From positions 1 to 48,098 of the forward strand of contig NZ_JAFFPS010000016.1 of the NCBI RefSeq assembly GCF_016919165.1: a stretch of 48,098 nucleotides of DNA, written 5' to 3'. The notes under the pieces were generated by a model that was given only the letters and a program-made list of their open reading frames with translations, searched no databases and was not told the DNA's origin. The translations under genes and the position numbers were made by a program. Below, piece by piece: positions 10,365 to 18,980 of the stretch (within the stretch, counting starts at the first letter, position 1; each line of letters opens with the position of its first letter). This DNA comes from Leptospira chreensis (GTDB taxonomy: Bacteria > Spirochaetota > Leptospiria > Leptospirales > Leptospiraceae).

Positions 10365-11762
10365 GTGTTATTTAATTCGATTTCCTTTCTTTCGCATTTT
10401 TTAATTTTTTATTTCGTTTATTATTTTGCCTCTAATCGAATTCGGAAGTATTCACTTTTGTTCTTCGGTGTTTATTTTTATTCCCAATGGAATATAAATG
10501 CCAGTTTTCTTTTATTCATCTCTATTGTATTTAATTACAGCTTAGCAAGATATCTGACTTACCTTTCCGGGAAACCTAGGAAATTTGTTTTTATCTTGGG
10601 GATCACTTCCAACTTACTTTATCTTGGCGTTTTTAAATATTTTGTTTTTGTTTGGGAATTGTTTTCTGATTTAAAAATTGGATTTGGATCCACTGGGCTG
10701 GAATGGAAACCAGAGATCCTTTTGCCCATTGGAATTTCTTTTTATACATTTCATAATATCAGTTATTTGATCGAAGTTTATGAGGAAAGAATTCTTCCTT
10801 GCAAAAACTTTTTCACATTTGCCATCTATGATTTGTTTTTTCCCTTATTGTTACTTGGTCCAATCGAAAGGCCGGGTAATCTCATCCCACAAATTGAATC
10901 GAAACAAACGATCACAAGAGAAAATATTTGGAACGGCCTCTCTCTTTTTATCTGGGGTGTATTCATTAAATCTACGATTGCCGATCCCTTCTCTCGTTAT
11001 GTGGAAATCCATGCCCAAGGTTTTGAATCTCTAGAAGCGGGCATTTTGTGGATCGTTGCACCGGTAATTGCTTTTCAGGTTTATGCAGACTTCTTTGGTT
11101 ATTCCCTTTGTGCCATGGGTCTTGCCGAAATGATGGGTTTTCGTTTGATGAATAATTTTAAAAGACCATTTTTCTCCTCGAATCCATCGGAGTTCTGGTC
11201 CAAATGGCATATCTCTCTTTCAACTTGGTTACGAGATTACGTATATATTAGGTTAGGTGGAAATAGGCATGGGTTTTTTCGTGAAAATATAAACTTATTG
11301 GTCGTTTGGTTTTTGGCAGGAATTTGGCATGGAGCCGGATATGGATTTGTGATTTGGGGATTGTATTTAGGGCTTTGTTTGGTATTGTACAGAACTCTCA
11401 AACATTTTGGTTTTGTAAAAACGGGAAGTCGCTTCCAGTCTATGTTTGGAGTGTTTTTTACTTTTTATAGCTTTTCATTGGGACTTCTTCTGTTCCGGAT
11501 TCATTCCCCATTGGAAACCATATCAATTTTAGAAAACCTTTCTCATCTACCGAAACTTTCTTCTATTCCTCTGATGATTCTTTTCACAACCATTCCGCTT
11601 CTGGCATTTGATCTTTGGCAAGAGTGGAAAGAAACAGAACGGCCAGACTTTTTTGTATCATCAAAGCCGTTTTCGTTTTTAGTTATGTTCTTTTTATTAT
11701 TCCTTTGGTTTTCTTTATTTTCACCATTCGGGAAACAGGATTTTTTCTATTTCCAGTTTTGA
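10365..11762 (+). CDS. MBOAT family O-acyltransferase (AlgI-like)
   Basis: This 465-residue integral membrane protein has about ten hydrophobic segments. The MBOAT core is clear: NPSEFWSKWHISLSTWLRDY, YIRLGGNRHGFFRENINL and the catalytic histidine in FLAGIWHGAGYGFVIWG. This family transfers acyl groups, usually acetyl, across the inner membrane to a periplasmic acceptor; AlgI does so for alginate and other members for cell-wall or surface glycans. The GTG start has an AAGGA ribosome-binding site. The next gene, an SGNH-like protein, begins 9 bp after the stop and is the expected periplasmic partner, as AlgJ/AlgX are for AlgI. The acceptor cannot be read from the sequence. Confidence 0.9.
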   Translation: MLFNSISFLSHFLIFYFVYYFASNRIRKYSLLFFGVYFYSQWNINASFLLFISIVFNYSLARYLTYLSGKPRKFVFILGITSNLLYLGVFKYFVFVWELFSDLKIGFGSTGLEWKPEILLPIGISFYTFHNISYLIEVYEERILPCKNFFTFAIYDLFFPLLLLGPIERPGNLIPQIESKQTITRENIWNGLSLFIWGVFIKSTIADPFSRYVEIHAQGFESLEAGILWIVAPVIAFQVYADFFGYSLCAMGLAEMMGFRLMNNFKRPFFSSNPSEFWSKWHISLSTWLRDYVYIRLGGNRHGFFRENINLLVVWFLAGIWHGAGYGFVIWGLYLGLCLVLYRTLKHFGFVKTGSRFQSMFGVFFTFYSFSLGLLLFRIHSPLETISILENLSHLPKLSSIPLMILFTTIPLLAFDLWQEWKETERPDFFVSSKPFSFLVMFFLLFLWFSLFSPFGKQDFFYFQF

Positions 11763-11771
11763 TCCAAATTT

Positions 11772-12815
11772 ATGAAATTAAGATACATCACAGCCACACT
11801 GATTTTTCTTTCTCTTTTTATGCATCTCACATGGGAATGGCTCATCCCTTACTGTGAAACCACATCTACTTATTGGTATTTAGCTCGGAAAAGGAAAATC
11901 TCAAACGAAGTTAAAGTACTAGTATTAGGTGATAGCCAGATAGTGAGTGGGATCACACCGAAAACCATTGCTGATATTGAATCTGTATCTGAGAATGAAG
12001 TTTTATACCTTCCGAAACCCAGTGAACAACCAGAAGGAATTCTTACTGATTCATTAAAGCTTATCTACAAGCTCCCTAAACTTAAAAAAATCTATGTAAA
12101 CCTTTCTCCTTTAAATACGAGTAAAAACTCAATCACAGATGCCCATAAACAACTGTTTTATTCTTTTGGGAACTTTACTTTCGATACAATTGCAAATCCA
12201 TTATTACGTAAGGCATACTTTTCTAATCTAACAGATCTCAGTTGGAAGTTTGTCATCGAAGTGTTTCCTTACTTTGGGTTGAGTCCTAACCTGAACCGTT
12301 TGGTATATGACAGATCGGCGCAAATGGATTTGCCAAGAAGGAAAGAGGAATATAGGTCCATCAAACAAAGTATGGAAAAAGAAAACGGAGCTTGGATTTG
12401 GAAATCGATAGGTGATGATCCCACTCTCCAGGAATCAGAAGAGTTCCCTAATTTAAATACAACAATCCTTGCTGGGAGGAGAGAACTTTCGATGTTACTT
12501 TGGTCGGAATGTTTGCAAGTTTGGGAGAAACAAAACTTAGAAGTGGTTTTTCTTCGAATTCCTTTTTCCCCAAAGATGGAAAAAGATATTTTGTTAACCA
12601 AAGCCAATGCAGCTGGAGAGGATTTTTTTTCTCAGATTGTAGCAAGACCTAACAAAGAAAAGGTTGCGGTGTTTGATTTTAAATCAGGGTTTTTGACTGA
12701 GTATCAGTATTTTGCAGATTTGACACATCTCAACCAAAAAGGAAGAGATGCGTTTTCTAAAATTTTGAAAAAGAAACTATTTGATCACACCCACTCGTCG
12801 TCCGAGGGCATGTAG
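11772..12815 (+). CDS. DUF1574-like SGNH protein, MBOAT partner
   Basis: The 347-residue protein begins with a signal-anchor (residues about 4-24, LRYITATLIFLSLFMHL) and continues as a periplasmic domain. It has two SGNH-type blocks. The nucleophile block is VLVLGDSQIVSG (GDSQ at residues 53-56, with serine in the usual place), and the C-terminal D-x-x-H is DLTHLN (Asp316, His319). This resembles the leptospiral DUF1574 family and, more distantly, AlgJ/AlgX, which complete acetyl transfer started by an MBOAT protein. Its position 9 bp after the MBOAT gene supports that role. Its last 39 bp overlap the 3' end of the convergent small gene. Confidence 0.8.
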   Translation: MKLRYITATLIFLSLFMHLTWEWLIPYCETTSTYWYLARKRKISNEVKVLVLGDSQIVSGITPKTIADIESVSENEVLYLPKPSEQPEGILTDSLKLIYKLPKLKKIYVNLSPLNTSKNSITDAHKQLFYSFGNFTFDTIANPLLRKAYFSNLTDLSWKFVIEVFPYFGLSPNLNRLVYDRSAQMDLPRRKEEYRSIKQSMEKENGAWIWKSIGDDPTLQESEEFPNLNTTILAGRRELSMLLWSECLQVWEKQNLEVVFLRIPFSPKMEKDILLTKANAAGEDFFSQIVARPNKEKVAVFDFKSGFLTEYQYFADLTHLNQKGRDAFSKILKKKLFDHTHSSSEGM

Positions 12816-12962
12816 GTTGATTCCCCAACCAAGACCAAAAAATTGTTTTGGCGTGAGGATCTCCTCAGTACTTGGATCCCAAATATCTTTTACAAATGCT
12901 TCTGCAGTGATTTCGGTTCCGTAAGGAATTCCCCAAAAATTTTTATCTTCATTATATGACAT
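12777..12962 (-). CDS. Small conserved protein, DUF5808-like
   Basis: This 61-residue protein starts at ATG with an excellent ribosome-binding site (GGAGG, 7 bp spacing), which argues that it is real despite its size. The core reads DPSTEEILTPKQFFGLGWGI then NLHALGRR, resembling the DUF5808 pattern of an Asp-Pro turn, a Pro-Lys segment and a Gly-Trp-Asn motif. Function is unknown. It has no signal peptide or membrane helix. It follows carA on the same strand after a 27-bp gap, so it may be cotranscribed with it. Its 3' end overlaps the end of the convergent SGNH gene by 39 bp. Confidence 0.65.
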   Translation of the reverse strand: MSYNEDKNFWGIPYGTEITAEAFVKDIWDPSTEEILTPKQFFGLGWGINLHALGRRVGVIK

Positions 12963-12989
12963 GAACTAACCTCCGTAATTTACCAAATC

Positions 12990-14075
12990 TTAAGATTTGG
13001 AGGATTCTACCATAGTATAAAATTCTTGGAAATGGTAGGCTGAATCATGGGGTCCTGGACTTGCTTCCGGATGGTATTGGACAGCCATCACCGGTAGGCC
13101 CGTAGTTTTAAGACCAGCCACCGTATTGTCAAAAAGATTGATCCTTGTGATCGGCGTATCACTCGTTGATTCACCTAACACATGGAAACCATGGTTTTGT
13201 GATGTGATTTCAATTTTCCCTGTTTCTTCGTTTCGAACCGGATGGTTCCCACCACGGTGACCAAACTTAAGTTTGGCTGTCTTTTTCCCAAGTGCTAGGC
13301 CAATGATTTGGTGGCCCAAACAAATTCCAAAGAGTGGTTTTTTTGCATCCATAATGGCTTTTGCCGAAGCGATCGCATAATCTAGTGGTGCCGGATCTCC
13401 CGGGCCATTGGAAAGAAAATAAGCATCAAAACCATCTTTGAGTAAATCTTCTGCTTTTGTTTTTGCAGGAAAAACATGGACATTGAATCCAGCAGAGTCG
13501 AGAAGTTTGAGGATATTACGTTTGATTCCGAAGTCGTAGACCGCGAGTTTGAACTTACTAGGAGAGTGAGCTCCAAACAAGTATGGTTTTTCGCAAGTGA
13601 CTACTTGAGCGAGATCCTGACCTTCCATAGAAGGGGCATTTTTCACTGCCTCTAAAAAAGAATCTTCATAGGTTTCACTCACGAAGATTCCGCAAGACAT
13701 CGCACCCGCGTCTCGGATAATTCGTGTTAGTTTGCGGGTATCGATCCCTTCGATCGCAGGCACTCCAAACCGAATCAGAAACTCGCTGAGAGTTTCTTTG
13801 GATTGGAAGTTGGAAGGTCGTTTGACATATTCTTTGACGATGAGGCCGGAAGCCTGGATCCTGTCGGATTCCATATCGTCTGGATTGATTCCATAATTCC
13901 CAATCATAGGGTAGGTGAGGGTCACGAGTTGGCCTTTGTAAGAAGGGTCAGTGATGATTTCCTGATAACCTGCCATAGAGGTGTTAAAGACCACCTCGCC
14001 AATCGAATTCTTATTTGCACCGAAGGATCGGCCCTTCATGACCGTTCCGTTTGCTAAAACCAAAAAAGCCTGCAT
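12990..14075 (-). CDS. carA: Carbamoyl-phosphate synthase small (glutaminase) subunit
   Basis: This 361-residue subunit supplies ammonia from glutamine to CarB, for pyrimidine and arginine synthesis. The N-terminal domain is typical ([34 protein letters not shown]). The class I glutaminase half carries the nucleophile Cys in [16 protein letters not shown] and the His/Glu pair in [14 protein letters not shown] chose the ATG giving [10 protein letters not shown] because it lines up with the usual CarA N-terminus. An upstream ATG at 14084 and a TTG at 14114 are in frame but less likely. carB is not in this window. No PyrR site or pyrimidine leader is visible upstream; the preceding exported gene ends 46 bp away. 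Confidence 0.96.
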   Translation of the reverse strand: MQAFLVLANGTVMKGRSFGANKNSIGEVVFNTSMAGYQEIITDPSYKGQLVTLTYPMIGNYGINPDDMESDRIQASGLIVKEYVKRPSNFQSKETLSEFLIRFGVPAIEGIDTRKLTRIIRDAGAMSCGIFVSETYEDSFLEAVKNAPSMEGQDLAQVVTCEKPYLFGAHSPSKFKLAVYDFGIKRNILKLLDSAGFNVHVFPAKTKAEDLLKDGFDAYFLSNGPGDPAPLDYAIASAKAIMDAKKPLFGICLGHQIIGLALGKKTAKLKFGHRGGNHPVRNEETGKIEITSQNHGFHVLGESTSDTPITRINLFDNTVAGLKTTGLPVMAVQYHPEASPGPHDSAYHFQEFYTMVESSKS

Positions 14076-14121
14076 CAAATCCATTCCAAAGAATCGAGTC
14101 CTATTGACGAACAAAAATTCA

Positions 14122-14691
14122 TCAGTCTTTTGTGTAATAGCGTTTTATCCTGTCATAGCGGTAATCTCCGTTGATTTCTACGGTTTGCATTTGGGAAAGG
14201 GATTCCGCCATTTCCTTGGCCAAAGAGGGCTCGATTGTCAAATAGGAGCGTCTTCCTCGGACTAGATAAACAATTTGGCCCGATTCTCCGTCTGCCTCAA
14301 TCACCTGTCCTTGGATCCTTTTGGACTGAGAGGCCGGCGAACTCACGGAAACTTGGTATTTTTGGAAGATATGGGGTCGTCCCACACAAAGCCAAACATC
14401 GGAAGTGGGAGAAAGTTGTGTGGCCTTTCCTTCGATATGGCGTTTTTCAAAGGGTTGGTTGCCGAGAGCGAGACGCATCGTGTCGGCATCGCAGAAGATG
14501 ATTTTCTCCCTGAGGGTTGTGCTATCCAAATAGCGGAATTGAGGTTCTACCCCTTTTGCATCCCAAAGCACCAATTCGCCCGAAAAACGGATCACTTTTC
14601 GCTCCATGGCAAAGCGATCGCTCGAAAACAGAACAAAAAGCAAGAACAATCTGCAAATAAGGAAAACTTGTTTAGAAGGCATTAGACTCAT
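14122..14691 (-). CDS. Exported hypothetical protein
   Basis: About 189 residues. Near the N-terminus a basic-hydrophobic stretch ([20 protein letters not shown]) looks like a signal peptide ending around FA-MER. I do not recognise the mature part. It is rich in beta-strand patterns with the phrases [24 protein letters not shown] and [18 protein letters not shown], and contains two cysteines (CDADTMR and WLCVGRP). The start is uncertain: ATG at 14691, ATG at 14682 and GTG at 14712 are all in frame, and the signal peptide fits the two ATGs best. It lies upstream of carA on the same strand and is divergent from ompL1, so its promoter should fall in 14692-14740. Confidence 0.6.
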   Translation of the reverse strand: MSLMPSKQVFLICRLFLLFVLFSSDRFAMERKVIRFSGELVLWDAKGVEPQFRYLDSTTLREKIIFCDADTMRLALGNQPFEKRHIEGKATQLSPTSDVWLCVGRPHIFQKYQVSVSSPASQSKRIQGQVIEADGESGQIVYLVRGRRSYLTIEPSLAKEMAESLSQMQTVEINGDYRYDRIKRYYTKD

Positions 14692-14740
14692 CCGAATTAC
14701 CACATTTAACACAATTTTCGTTTAGATTTAACAATTTTAT

Positions 14741-14769
14741 TTGACAAATCCTAGAAGAACGACTAGTTT
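14741..14769 (+). promoter_or_regulatory. Near-consensus sigma-70 promoter of ompL1
   Basis: TTGACA at 14741-14746 is a perfect -35 box, followed by a 17-bp spacer and TAGTTT at 14764-14769 as -10. Transcription would begin near 14776, giving a leader of about 90 bases before the ATG at 14867. The first TTG of the -35 box opens a long in-frame extension of ompL1, which should not be read as its start. Confidence 0.7.
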
Positions 14770-14866
14770 CATTGCAATTGTCGGTATGAACGGCTGCTCA
14801 CTTGCATTCGTTTGTCCACAGGTACGAAAAAAATTCAGGAAACACTCACTAAGGAGTAATCATCGC

Positions 14867-15796
14867 ATGCTGAAATCTCTACGTTTTGGAATGATGGGGT
14901 TCTTACTTTTGTGCTTAGCTGGTAGCTTAAGCGCACAAACAGGTCCTCGTTCTTATTTTATGATCGGTCTTGGAGCTCAATTTGACCTAGCTCAACTCGG
15001 TGGAACCATCACTAAAGATGGTCTTGATTCAGGTAACCCTCGGGTAACCTCTACTGGGGCACCTTACGGAACTCCTCAAAAAGCAATCTATGCGGAAAAC
15101 ACATTGATCAGCTTAAAGAGAACGACTGGTGGTGCTGTTGGTGCAAAAACTAGCGGAGCTATGGTTGGTGGAAACGTAAACGTAGGTTACGAAAAAGAAG
15201 GGATCTTTGGAATCAATAGCCTTTTTTGGAGAATCAACGTTAACTACACTACCAAAATCTCTGGTGGTGAAACATCTTCAACTGTAATGGGTTACAAATG
15301 GTTAGACCAAGAGTGGCACTATACTGCTTGGACTGTTCCTACTTATCTTGGTATCAAATTGTATAACGCTGCAAACGACACAGCGATTTACATTGCTGGT
15401 GGTGTGAACTACTTCCAAGGATGGTGGGGAGTTTCTGGAACTATCAACACTCCAGCTCTTCAAGGATTTACTGCTGGATTAAATCCAAGCACTGGTGGAC
15501 CATTATTAGGTTCTGGTGGTGGAGTTCTTCTTGGTGATGCTCCAAACCCTGGTGTTTACAAAGAAAACGTTCGTTTCGGCGCAAGCGGAATCGGTTTAAA
15601 CTGGTTAGTGGGTGCTCAAACAAAAATCACTGACAAAGGTCACCTTTTCTTCGAATTGGAAACTATCCTTTCCGCAGGAATGGGAGTTGGTGGAGTATCG
15701 TCTATCGGTGGAGCTTCTGCTCTCGCTCCTTGGGTTGCATACCCAGTGGTTGTCGGTGGACAAACTTACCGCGTAGGTTACAAAATCGAGATCTAA
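14867..15796 (+). CDS. ompL1: Outer-membrane porin OmpL1
   Basis: The 309-residue precursor has a clear signal peptide (MLKSLRFGMMGFLLLCLAG, then SLSAQ). The mature part alternates polar and hydrophobic residues as expected of a beta-barrel. It closely matches leptospiral OmpL1 as I remember it: QLGGTITKDGLDSG, KAIYAENTLISLKRTTGG, GAMVGGNVNVGYE, NYFQGWW, VRFGASGI, and the end TDKGHLFFELETILSAG with YPVVVGGQTYRVGYK. OmpL1 is a surface-exposed porin. The ATG at 14867 follows AAGGAG with 10-bp spacing. A strong promoter and a terminator bracket it, so it is monocistronic and probably abundant. The extra 42 residues of the longer frame precede the signal peptide and are rejected. Confidence 0.88.
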   Translation: MLKSLRFGMMGFLLLCLAGSLSAQTGPRSYFMIGLGAQFDLAQLGGTITKDGLDSGNPRVTSTGAPYGTPQKAIYAENTLISLKRTTGGAVGAKTSGAMVGGNVNVGYEKEGIFGINSLFWRINVNYTTKISGGETSSTVMGYKWLDQEWHYTAWTVPTYLGIKLYNAANDTAIYIAGGVNYFQGWWGVSGTINTPALQGFTAGLNPSTGGPLLGSGGGVLLGDAPNPGVYKENVRFGASGIGLNWLVGAQTKITDKGHLFFELETILSAGMGVGGVSSIGGASALAPWVAYPVVVGGQTYRVGYKIEI

Positions 15797-15816
15797 TCAG
15801 TTCTTTACTGAAAAGA

Positions 15817-15853
15817 CAAAAGCCGGTGTTGGATTCCAACCCCGGCTTTTTTT
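15817..15853 (+). terminator. Rho-independent terminator of ompL1
   Basis: AGCCGG (15821-15826) and GTTGG pair with CCAAC and CCGGCT around a 3-base ATT loop, with one mismatch inside the stem. Seven to eight Ts follow from 15847. It lies 25 bp after the ompL1 stop. The A run before the stem would give a weaker terminator on the opposite strand for the converging pterin dehydratase gene. Confidence 0.88.
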
Positions 15854-15916
15854 ATGCCCCGACAAAATAGGATACTCTATATGTTTAAAAAGGAAGGTTA
15901 ATCTTTAAGTTCATCA

Positions 15917-16213
15917 TCAATCCATCAGTTTGGTGATAAAATCTTTATCTCTTGAGGTCAGTGCATTGGTTTCATGTGTAAAAAGTTTGAGTCGCACCTT
16001 GTTGTATACATTCCAAATTTCTGCATGGTGGTCGAGGGCTTCCGATACTAAGGCAAGTTTTGTGATAAACCCAAAAGCTTCTTTGAAGTTACGAAATTCC
16101 TTGTAAAAAACAAAAAAGGTAAGATTCCCTTCTGTTTCTAGTTTCCAATCCAAGTAAGTTTCTAGGAGGTTTTGAATTTCCGATTCCATTAGGTTCTTTG
16201 GAATTTCTCTCAT
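15917..16213 (-). CDS. Pterin-4a-carbinolamine dehydratase
   Basis: This 98-residue protein fits the small PCD/DCoH family, which dehydrates 4a-hydroxytetrahydropterin. The signature is clear: the catalytic region EALDHHAEIWNVYNKVRLKL followed by THETNALTSRD, with the paired histidines (HH) and the later histidine. The usual partner, a phenylalanine hydroxylase, is not in the window, so the physiological pterin reaction is open. Some bacterial members act in molybdopterin or folate metabolism. It is cytoplasmic. Its start overlaps the stop of the upstream EamA gene by 4 bp, so the two are translationally coupled. Confidence 0.88.
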   Translation of the reverse strand: MREIPKNLMESEIQNLLETYLDWKLETEGNLTFFVFYKEFRNFKEAFGFITKLALVSEALDHHAEIWNVYNKVRLKLFTHETNALTSRDKDFITKLMD

Positions 16214-17097
16214 GGTTTTACCTTTCGTTTGTGGAATACAATCAAATACAATCCGAATAGAATGAGGCCTGCCCCTAAAAGTTTTTGGCCGTCAACGGGT
16301 TCTTTCATAAACAAAATACCAACAAACATTAAGAAGATGGGTTCTATAAGAAGGGTTGCATTCAGTTTACTTATGGGTAAATGGTTGTGCGCTTCGAAGT
16401 AAAAGGCCCTTCCTAAAAAATATCCAAGTAACGAGAATAATCCGAGGATGACGATGATCGAAAAATCTGGAATATGAAAGGAATGAATGTATAAAGAATA
16501 TAAAAAGAAAAACATACTCAAAAGCAAAAGTCGTAAATAAGCATATTCTAGACCCAAAATTTCTGGAATGTATTTTTTAATCATATAACTTTGGATCGCA
16601 AAGAGAAAGGCACTGGCTAAAATACAAAAGGCAGAGACAACATGGATTTGTCCTTCCAAAGTAGAAATCATATAGATTCCGAGAATTGCTATGATAATTC
16701 CAAAAACTTCTGCACTCCTTAGTCGCTCTCCAAGGAAAAAGACTCCGAGTAACACATTGTACAATACTGTTGTTTTGATAAGAATCGCGGCTGGGCCCAA
16801 GTCCGTTTGTTTCAATGCATAATAGTACAAAACAATACCGATTGCATTGGATATGGTTCCTAAAGTAAGGATGGTCCCATCTCGCCTGATGGTTGTTAGA
16901 ACTTTTATCCTTCGTTTTTTAGAGAATAAAAAATACGGAGTGACGACTAAAAACGCAAAACCCACTCCAAAGAGGGCTGCAATTTCCGGCTCCGTGTTGT
17001 AATTACGGAAAATTTCTTTAAAACCAATCACTTCTAAAGCAAAGAATACCCCTGTCAAAAATACAAAGAAGTATCCTTTTTTCTCGTTACCAGTCAA
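16210..17097 (-). CDS. EamA-family (DMT) transporter
   Basis: This 295-residue integral membrane protein has ten predicted hydrophobic segments arranged as two EamA repeats. The first ends near [20 protein letters not shown] and the second near [21 protein letters not shown]; both contain the acidic residue after the ninth-helix hairpin typical of drug/metabolite transporters. Substrate is unknown; family members export amino acids, nucleosides or drugs. The start is a TTG inside the ung 3' end (11-bp overlap), with only a weak ribosome-binding site, implying coupling with ung. A second EamA gene lies at 18981 on the other strand, but the two are not close copies. Confidence 0.88.
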   Translation of the reverse strand: MTGNEKKGYFFVFLTGVFFALEVIGFKEIFRNYNTEPEIAALFGVGFAFLVVTPYFLFSKKRRIKVLTTIRRDGTILTLGTISNAIGIVLYYYALKQTDLGPAAILIKTTVLYNVLLGVFFLGERLRSAEVFGIIIAILGIYMISTLEGQIHVVSAFCILASAFLFAIQSYMIKKYIPEILGLEYAYLRLLLLSMFFFLYSLYIHSFHIPDFSIIVILGLFSLLGYFLGRAFYFEAHNHLPISKLNATLLIEPIFLMFVGILFMKEPVDGQKLLGAGLILFGLYLIVFHKRKVKP

Positions 17098-17752
17098 TGG
17101 GTTCTTTTCCTTGAGAAATTAAGTATTCGTTGGTTTTTGAAAAATGTTTGTTCCCTAAAAATCCTCGGTAAGCGGAGAGGGGAGAAGGATGGGCTGATTT
17201 TAAAACAAAATGTTTGTTTGGTGGGATAAGAATTTCTTTTTTCCCTGCAAAAGCACCCCATAACAAAAACACAATATTTGATTTTTTTTCTGCCAAGATT
17301 TTGATCGCAGCATCCGTAAACTCTTCCCATCCTTTGTTTTGGTGAGAGCCCGCTTTGTCTTTTTGTACGGTAAGAGTGGCATTGAGAAGAAGCACTCCCT
17401 GGTTTGCCAAACGAGTTAAGTCTCCCGATTTGGGGACTGGTTTTCCTAGATCATCGGTAATTTCTTTAAATATGTTTTGTAAAGAAGGGGGAAAGGGAAC
17501 ACCCTCATTCACAGAAAAACAAAGGCCATGGGCCTGGCCTGGACCGTGGTAAGGGTCTTGGCCGAGGATCACTACCTTTACTTTGTCAAAAGGACAAGAG
17601 TCAAAGGCATTGAAGATTAACTTTGCTGGTGGGTATACAACCTTGGATTTATATTCTTCTCTGATCCAGTCCCGTAACGCAGAAAAATAAGGTTTTTCAA
17701 ATTCGGCTGTTAAAACTTCTTTCCATCCTGATTCAATTTGTACGTCTTTCAA
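17087..17752 (-). CDS. ung: Uracil-DNA glycosylase, family 1
   Basis: This 221-residue enzyme removes uracil from DNA to start base excision repair. The water-activating loop is [20 protein letters not shown], with the catalytic Asp in GQDPYH. The phenylalanine that stacks on uracil follows in CFSV, and the DNA-intercalating loop with the catalytic His is [16 protein letters not shown] chose the TTG start at 17752 because GGAGGGG lies 6 bp upstream and the protein then starts where family members do. A longer frame to 17809 has no such site. The start overlaps the end of the upstream methyltransferase gene by 20 bp. Confidence 0.95.
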   Translation of the reverse strand: MKDVQIESGWKEVLTAEFEKPYFSALRDWIREEYKSKVVYPPAKLIFNAFDSCPFDKVKVVILGQDPYHGPGQAHGLCFSVNEGVPFPPSLQNIFKEITDDLGKPVPKSGDLTRLANQGVLLLNATLTVQKDKAGSHQNKGWEEFTDAAIKILAEKKSNIVFLLWGAFAGKKEILIPPNKHFVLKSAHPSPLSAYRGFLGNKHFSKTNEYLISQGKEPIDW

Positions 17753-18938
17753 CTCTCCCCTCCGAATGAAAGTATAATACTCGTAAGTCGATTCCTCCAT
17801 GTGTGACATGGATTGTTTTTTTAGAAAAATTACGCAATTCTCTCATACAATCACTCCATTTTTCCTCTGTGGGACAAAGAATGAATCCAATGAGTTTGGG
17901 GCGATTTTTGGTGAGTTTTAAAAGTTCTTCTAAACGTTTTCCAATTTTAGAATAGAGTTTTTCTTCTGGTTCTGTCCTTTCGTGTTTGCGGAGACCATAG
18001 GGTGGGTTTAGTGGCAAAAAATAATGAGCGGTTTCCGATTCTGCTTCGGGTAAAACAGGGAAGGTTCTAAAAAAATCAGAGATACTATGATCCCAATCCT
18101 TTACCTGGATTGTTTTTTTCCATCGTTTGAATTCTTCCAACCAATAACTTTCTAAAGCAGGATCTGTATCTTGGATGACAATGGGTGTGGAGTAGGACGT
18201 GGAACTTTCTTTTTGTTTCTTTTTATAATGGTCTAATGATTTTTCTGGAAACAAAACCATCTTTTGAAATAAAAACTCTCTCGGTAAAGAAAGCAGGGGG
18301 ATTTTTTCGGCTTGTAACGCCCATTCGGTGGCAAAGGTGAGTGTCCCTGCAAAAGGGATATATAGTGCCGCTACGTCTTCTTTCGGAATTAAAAAGTGAT
18401 CAAAACATTGTTGGATGAGGATTTGTGTTAGGTCTTCGGGAACAGGGGCACTGGTCGGAAAATTGGCTTTGATTCCTCGTTTGTATCCCGGCTCTCCGAG
18501 GACCGACAGAGAAACTGTAATTTCATCTTCAAAGTAACTGATATGAAGGTTCTCTTTAATTTCATAAAATTTAATATTTGAATCAGTGAACAATGGTTTT
18601 GCGATTCCAACTGCTTCTGTAAGGATTCGGTCCCATTCTTCTTCTCTTACATCAGCTGAGGAATCCCAATCCTTTGTGCGTGCAATGACCAGTCGGATGT
18701 CCCGAAAACAAAGTCCATGAAACAAAAGATAGGCGATTTGATGAGAATTGGTATTTTCTAATTTGATTTTTTCGGAAAAAACCCGGACAGTAGGCTCTGG
18801 TTGGTTTGGTAAGGGAACGGAATCTAAAATTTCTTTGACTTGTTCCCCAACCCAGGTCGCGGTTCCAGGTGGAAAATACAACTCCCAACTTAAGGTTGTC
18901 CCGGTTTGTGGTTTTCGGATTCTAAATTTCCAATTCAT
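17733..18938 (-). CDS. RlmL/RlmK-like RNA methyltransferase with altered SAM motif
   Basis: About 401 residues. The N-terminal ~150 residues resemble the THUMP-containing part of RlmL-type enzymes, and [20 protein letters not shown] matches the family linker before the Rossmann fold. Motif IV is intact (LNPPYGLR, residues about 311-315), as expected for N2-guanine or N6-adenine methyltransferases. Motif I, normally DPMCGSGT, reads IPFAGTLT: the acidic residue and the second glycine are gone, so SAM binding may be impaired or different. The ATG at 18938 has an AAGGA site at 4 bp. A longer start at 18980 would abut the divergent EamA start. It is cytoplasmic. The likely substrate is rRNA, but activity is uncertain. 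Confidence 0.65.
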   Translation of the reverse strand: MNWKFRIRKPQTGTTLSWELYFPPGTATWVGEQVKEILDSVPLPNQPEPTVRVFSEKIKLENTNSHQIAYLLFHGLCFRDIRLVIARTKDWDSSADVREEEWDRILTEAVGIAKPLFTDSNIKFYEIKENLHISYFEDEITVSLSVLGEPGYKRGIKANFPTSAPVPEDLTQILIQQCFDHFLIPKEDVAALYIPFAGTLTFATEWALQAEKIPLLSLPREFLFQKMVLFPEKSLDHYKKKQKESSTSYSTPIVIQDTDPALESYWLEEFKRWKKTIQVKDWDHSISDFFRTFPVLPEAESETAHYFLPLNPPYGLRKHERTEPEEKLYSKIGKRLEELLKLTKNRPKLIGFILCPTEEKWSDCMRELRNFSKKTIHVTHGGIDLRVLYFHSEGRVERRTN

Positions 18939-18980
18939 CTTTTCCTTGCTCTGGCCCTTTCCTTCAAGAGATTGACTCAT

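Noticed and set aside
14741..14866. N-terminal extension of ompL1 beginning at TTG
   Set aside because: The TTG is part of a perfect -35 box, and the extra residues lie before a normal signal peptide that has its own ribosome-binding site.
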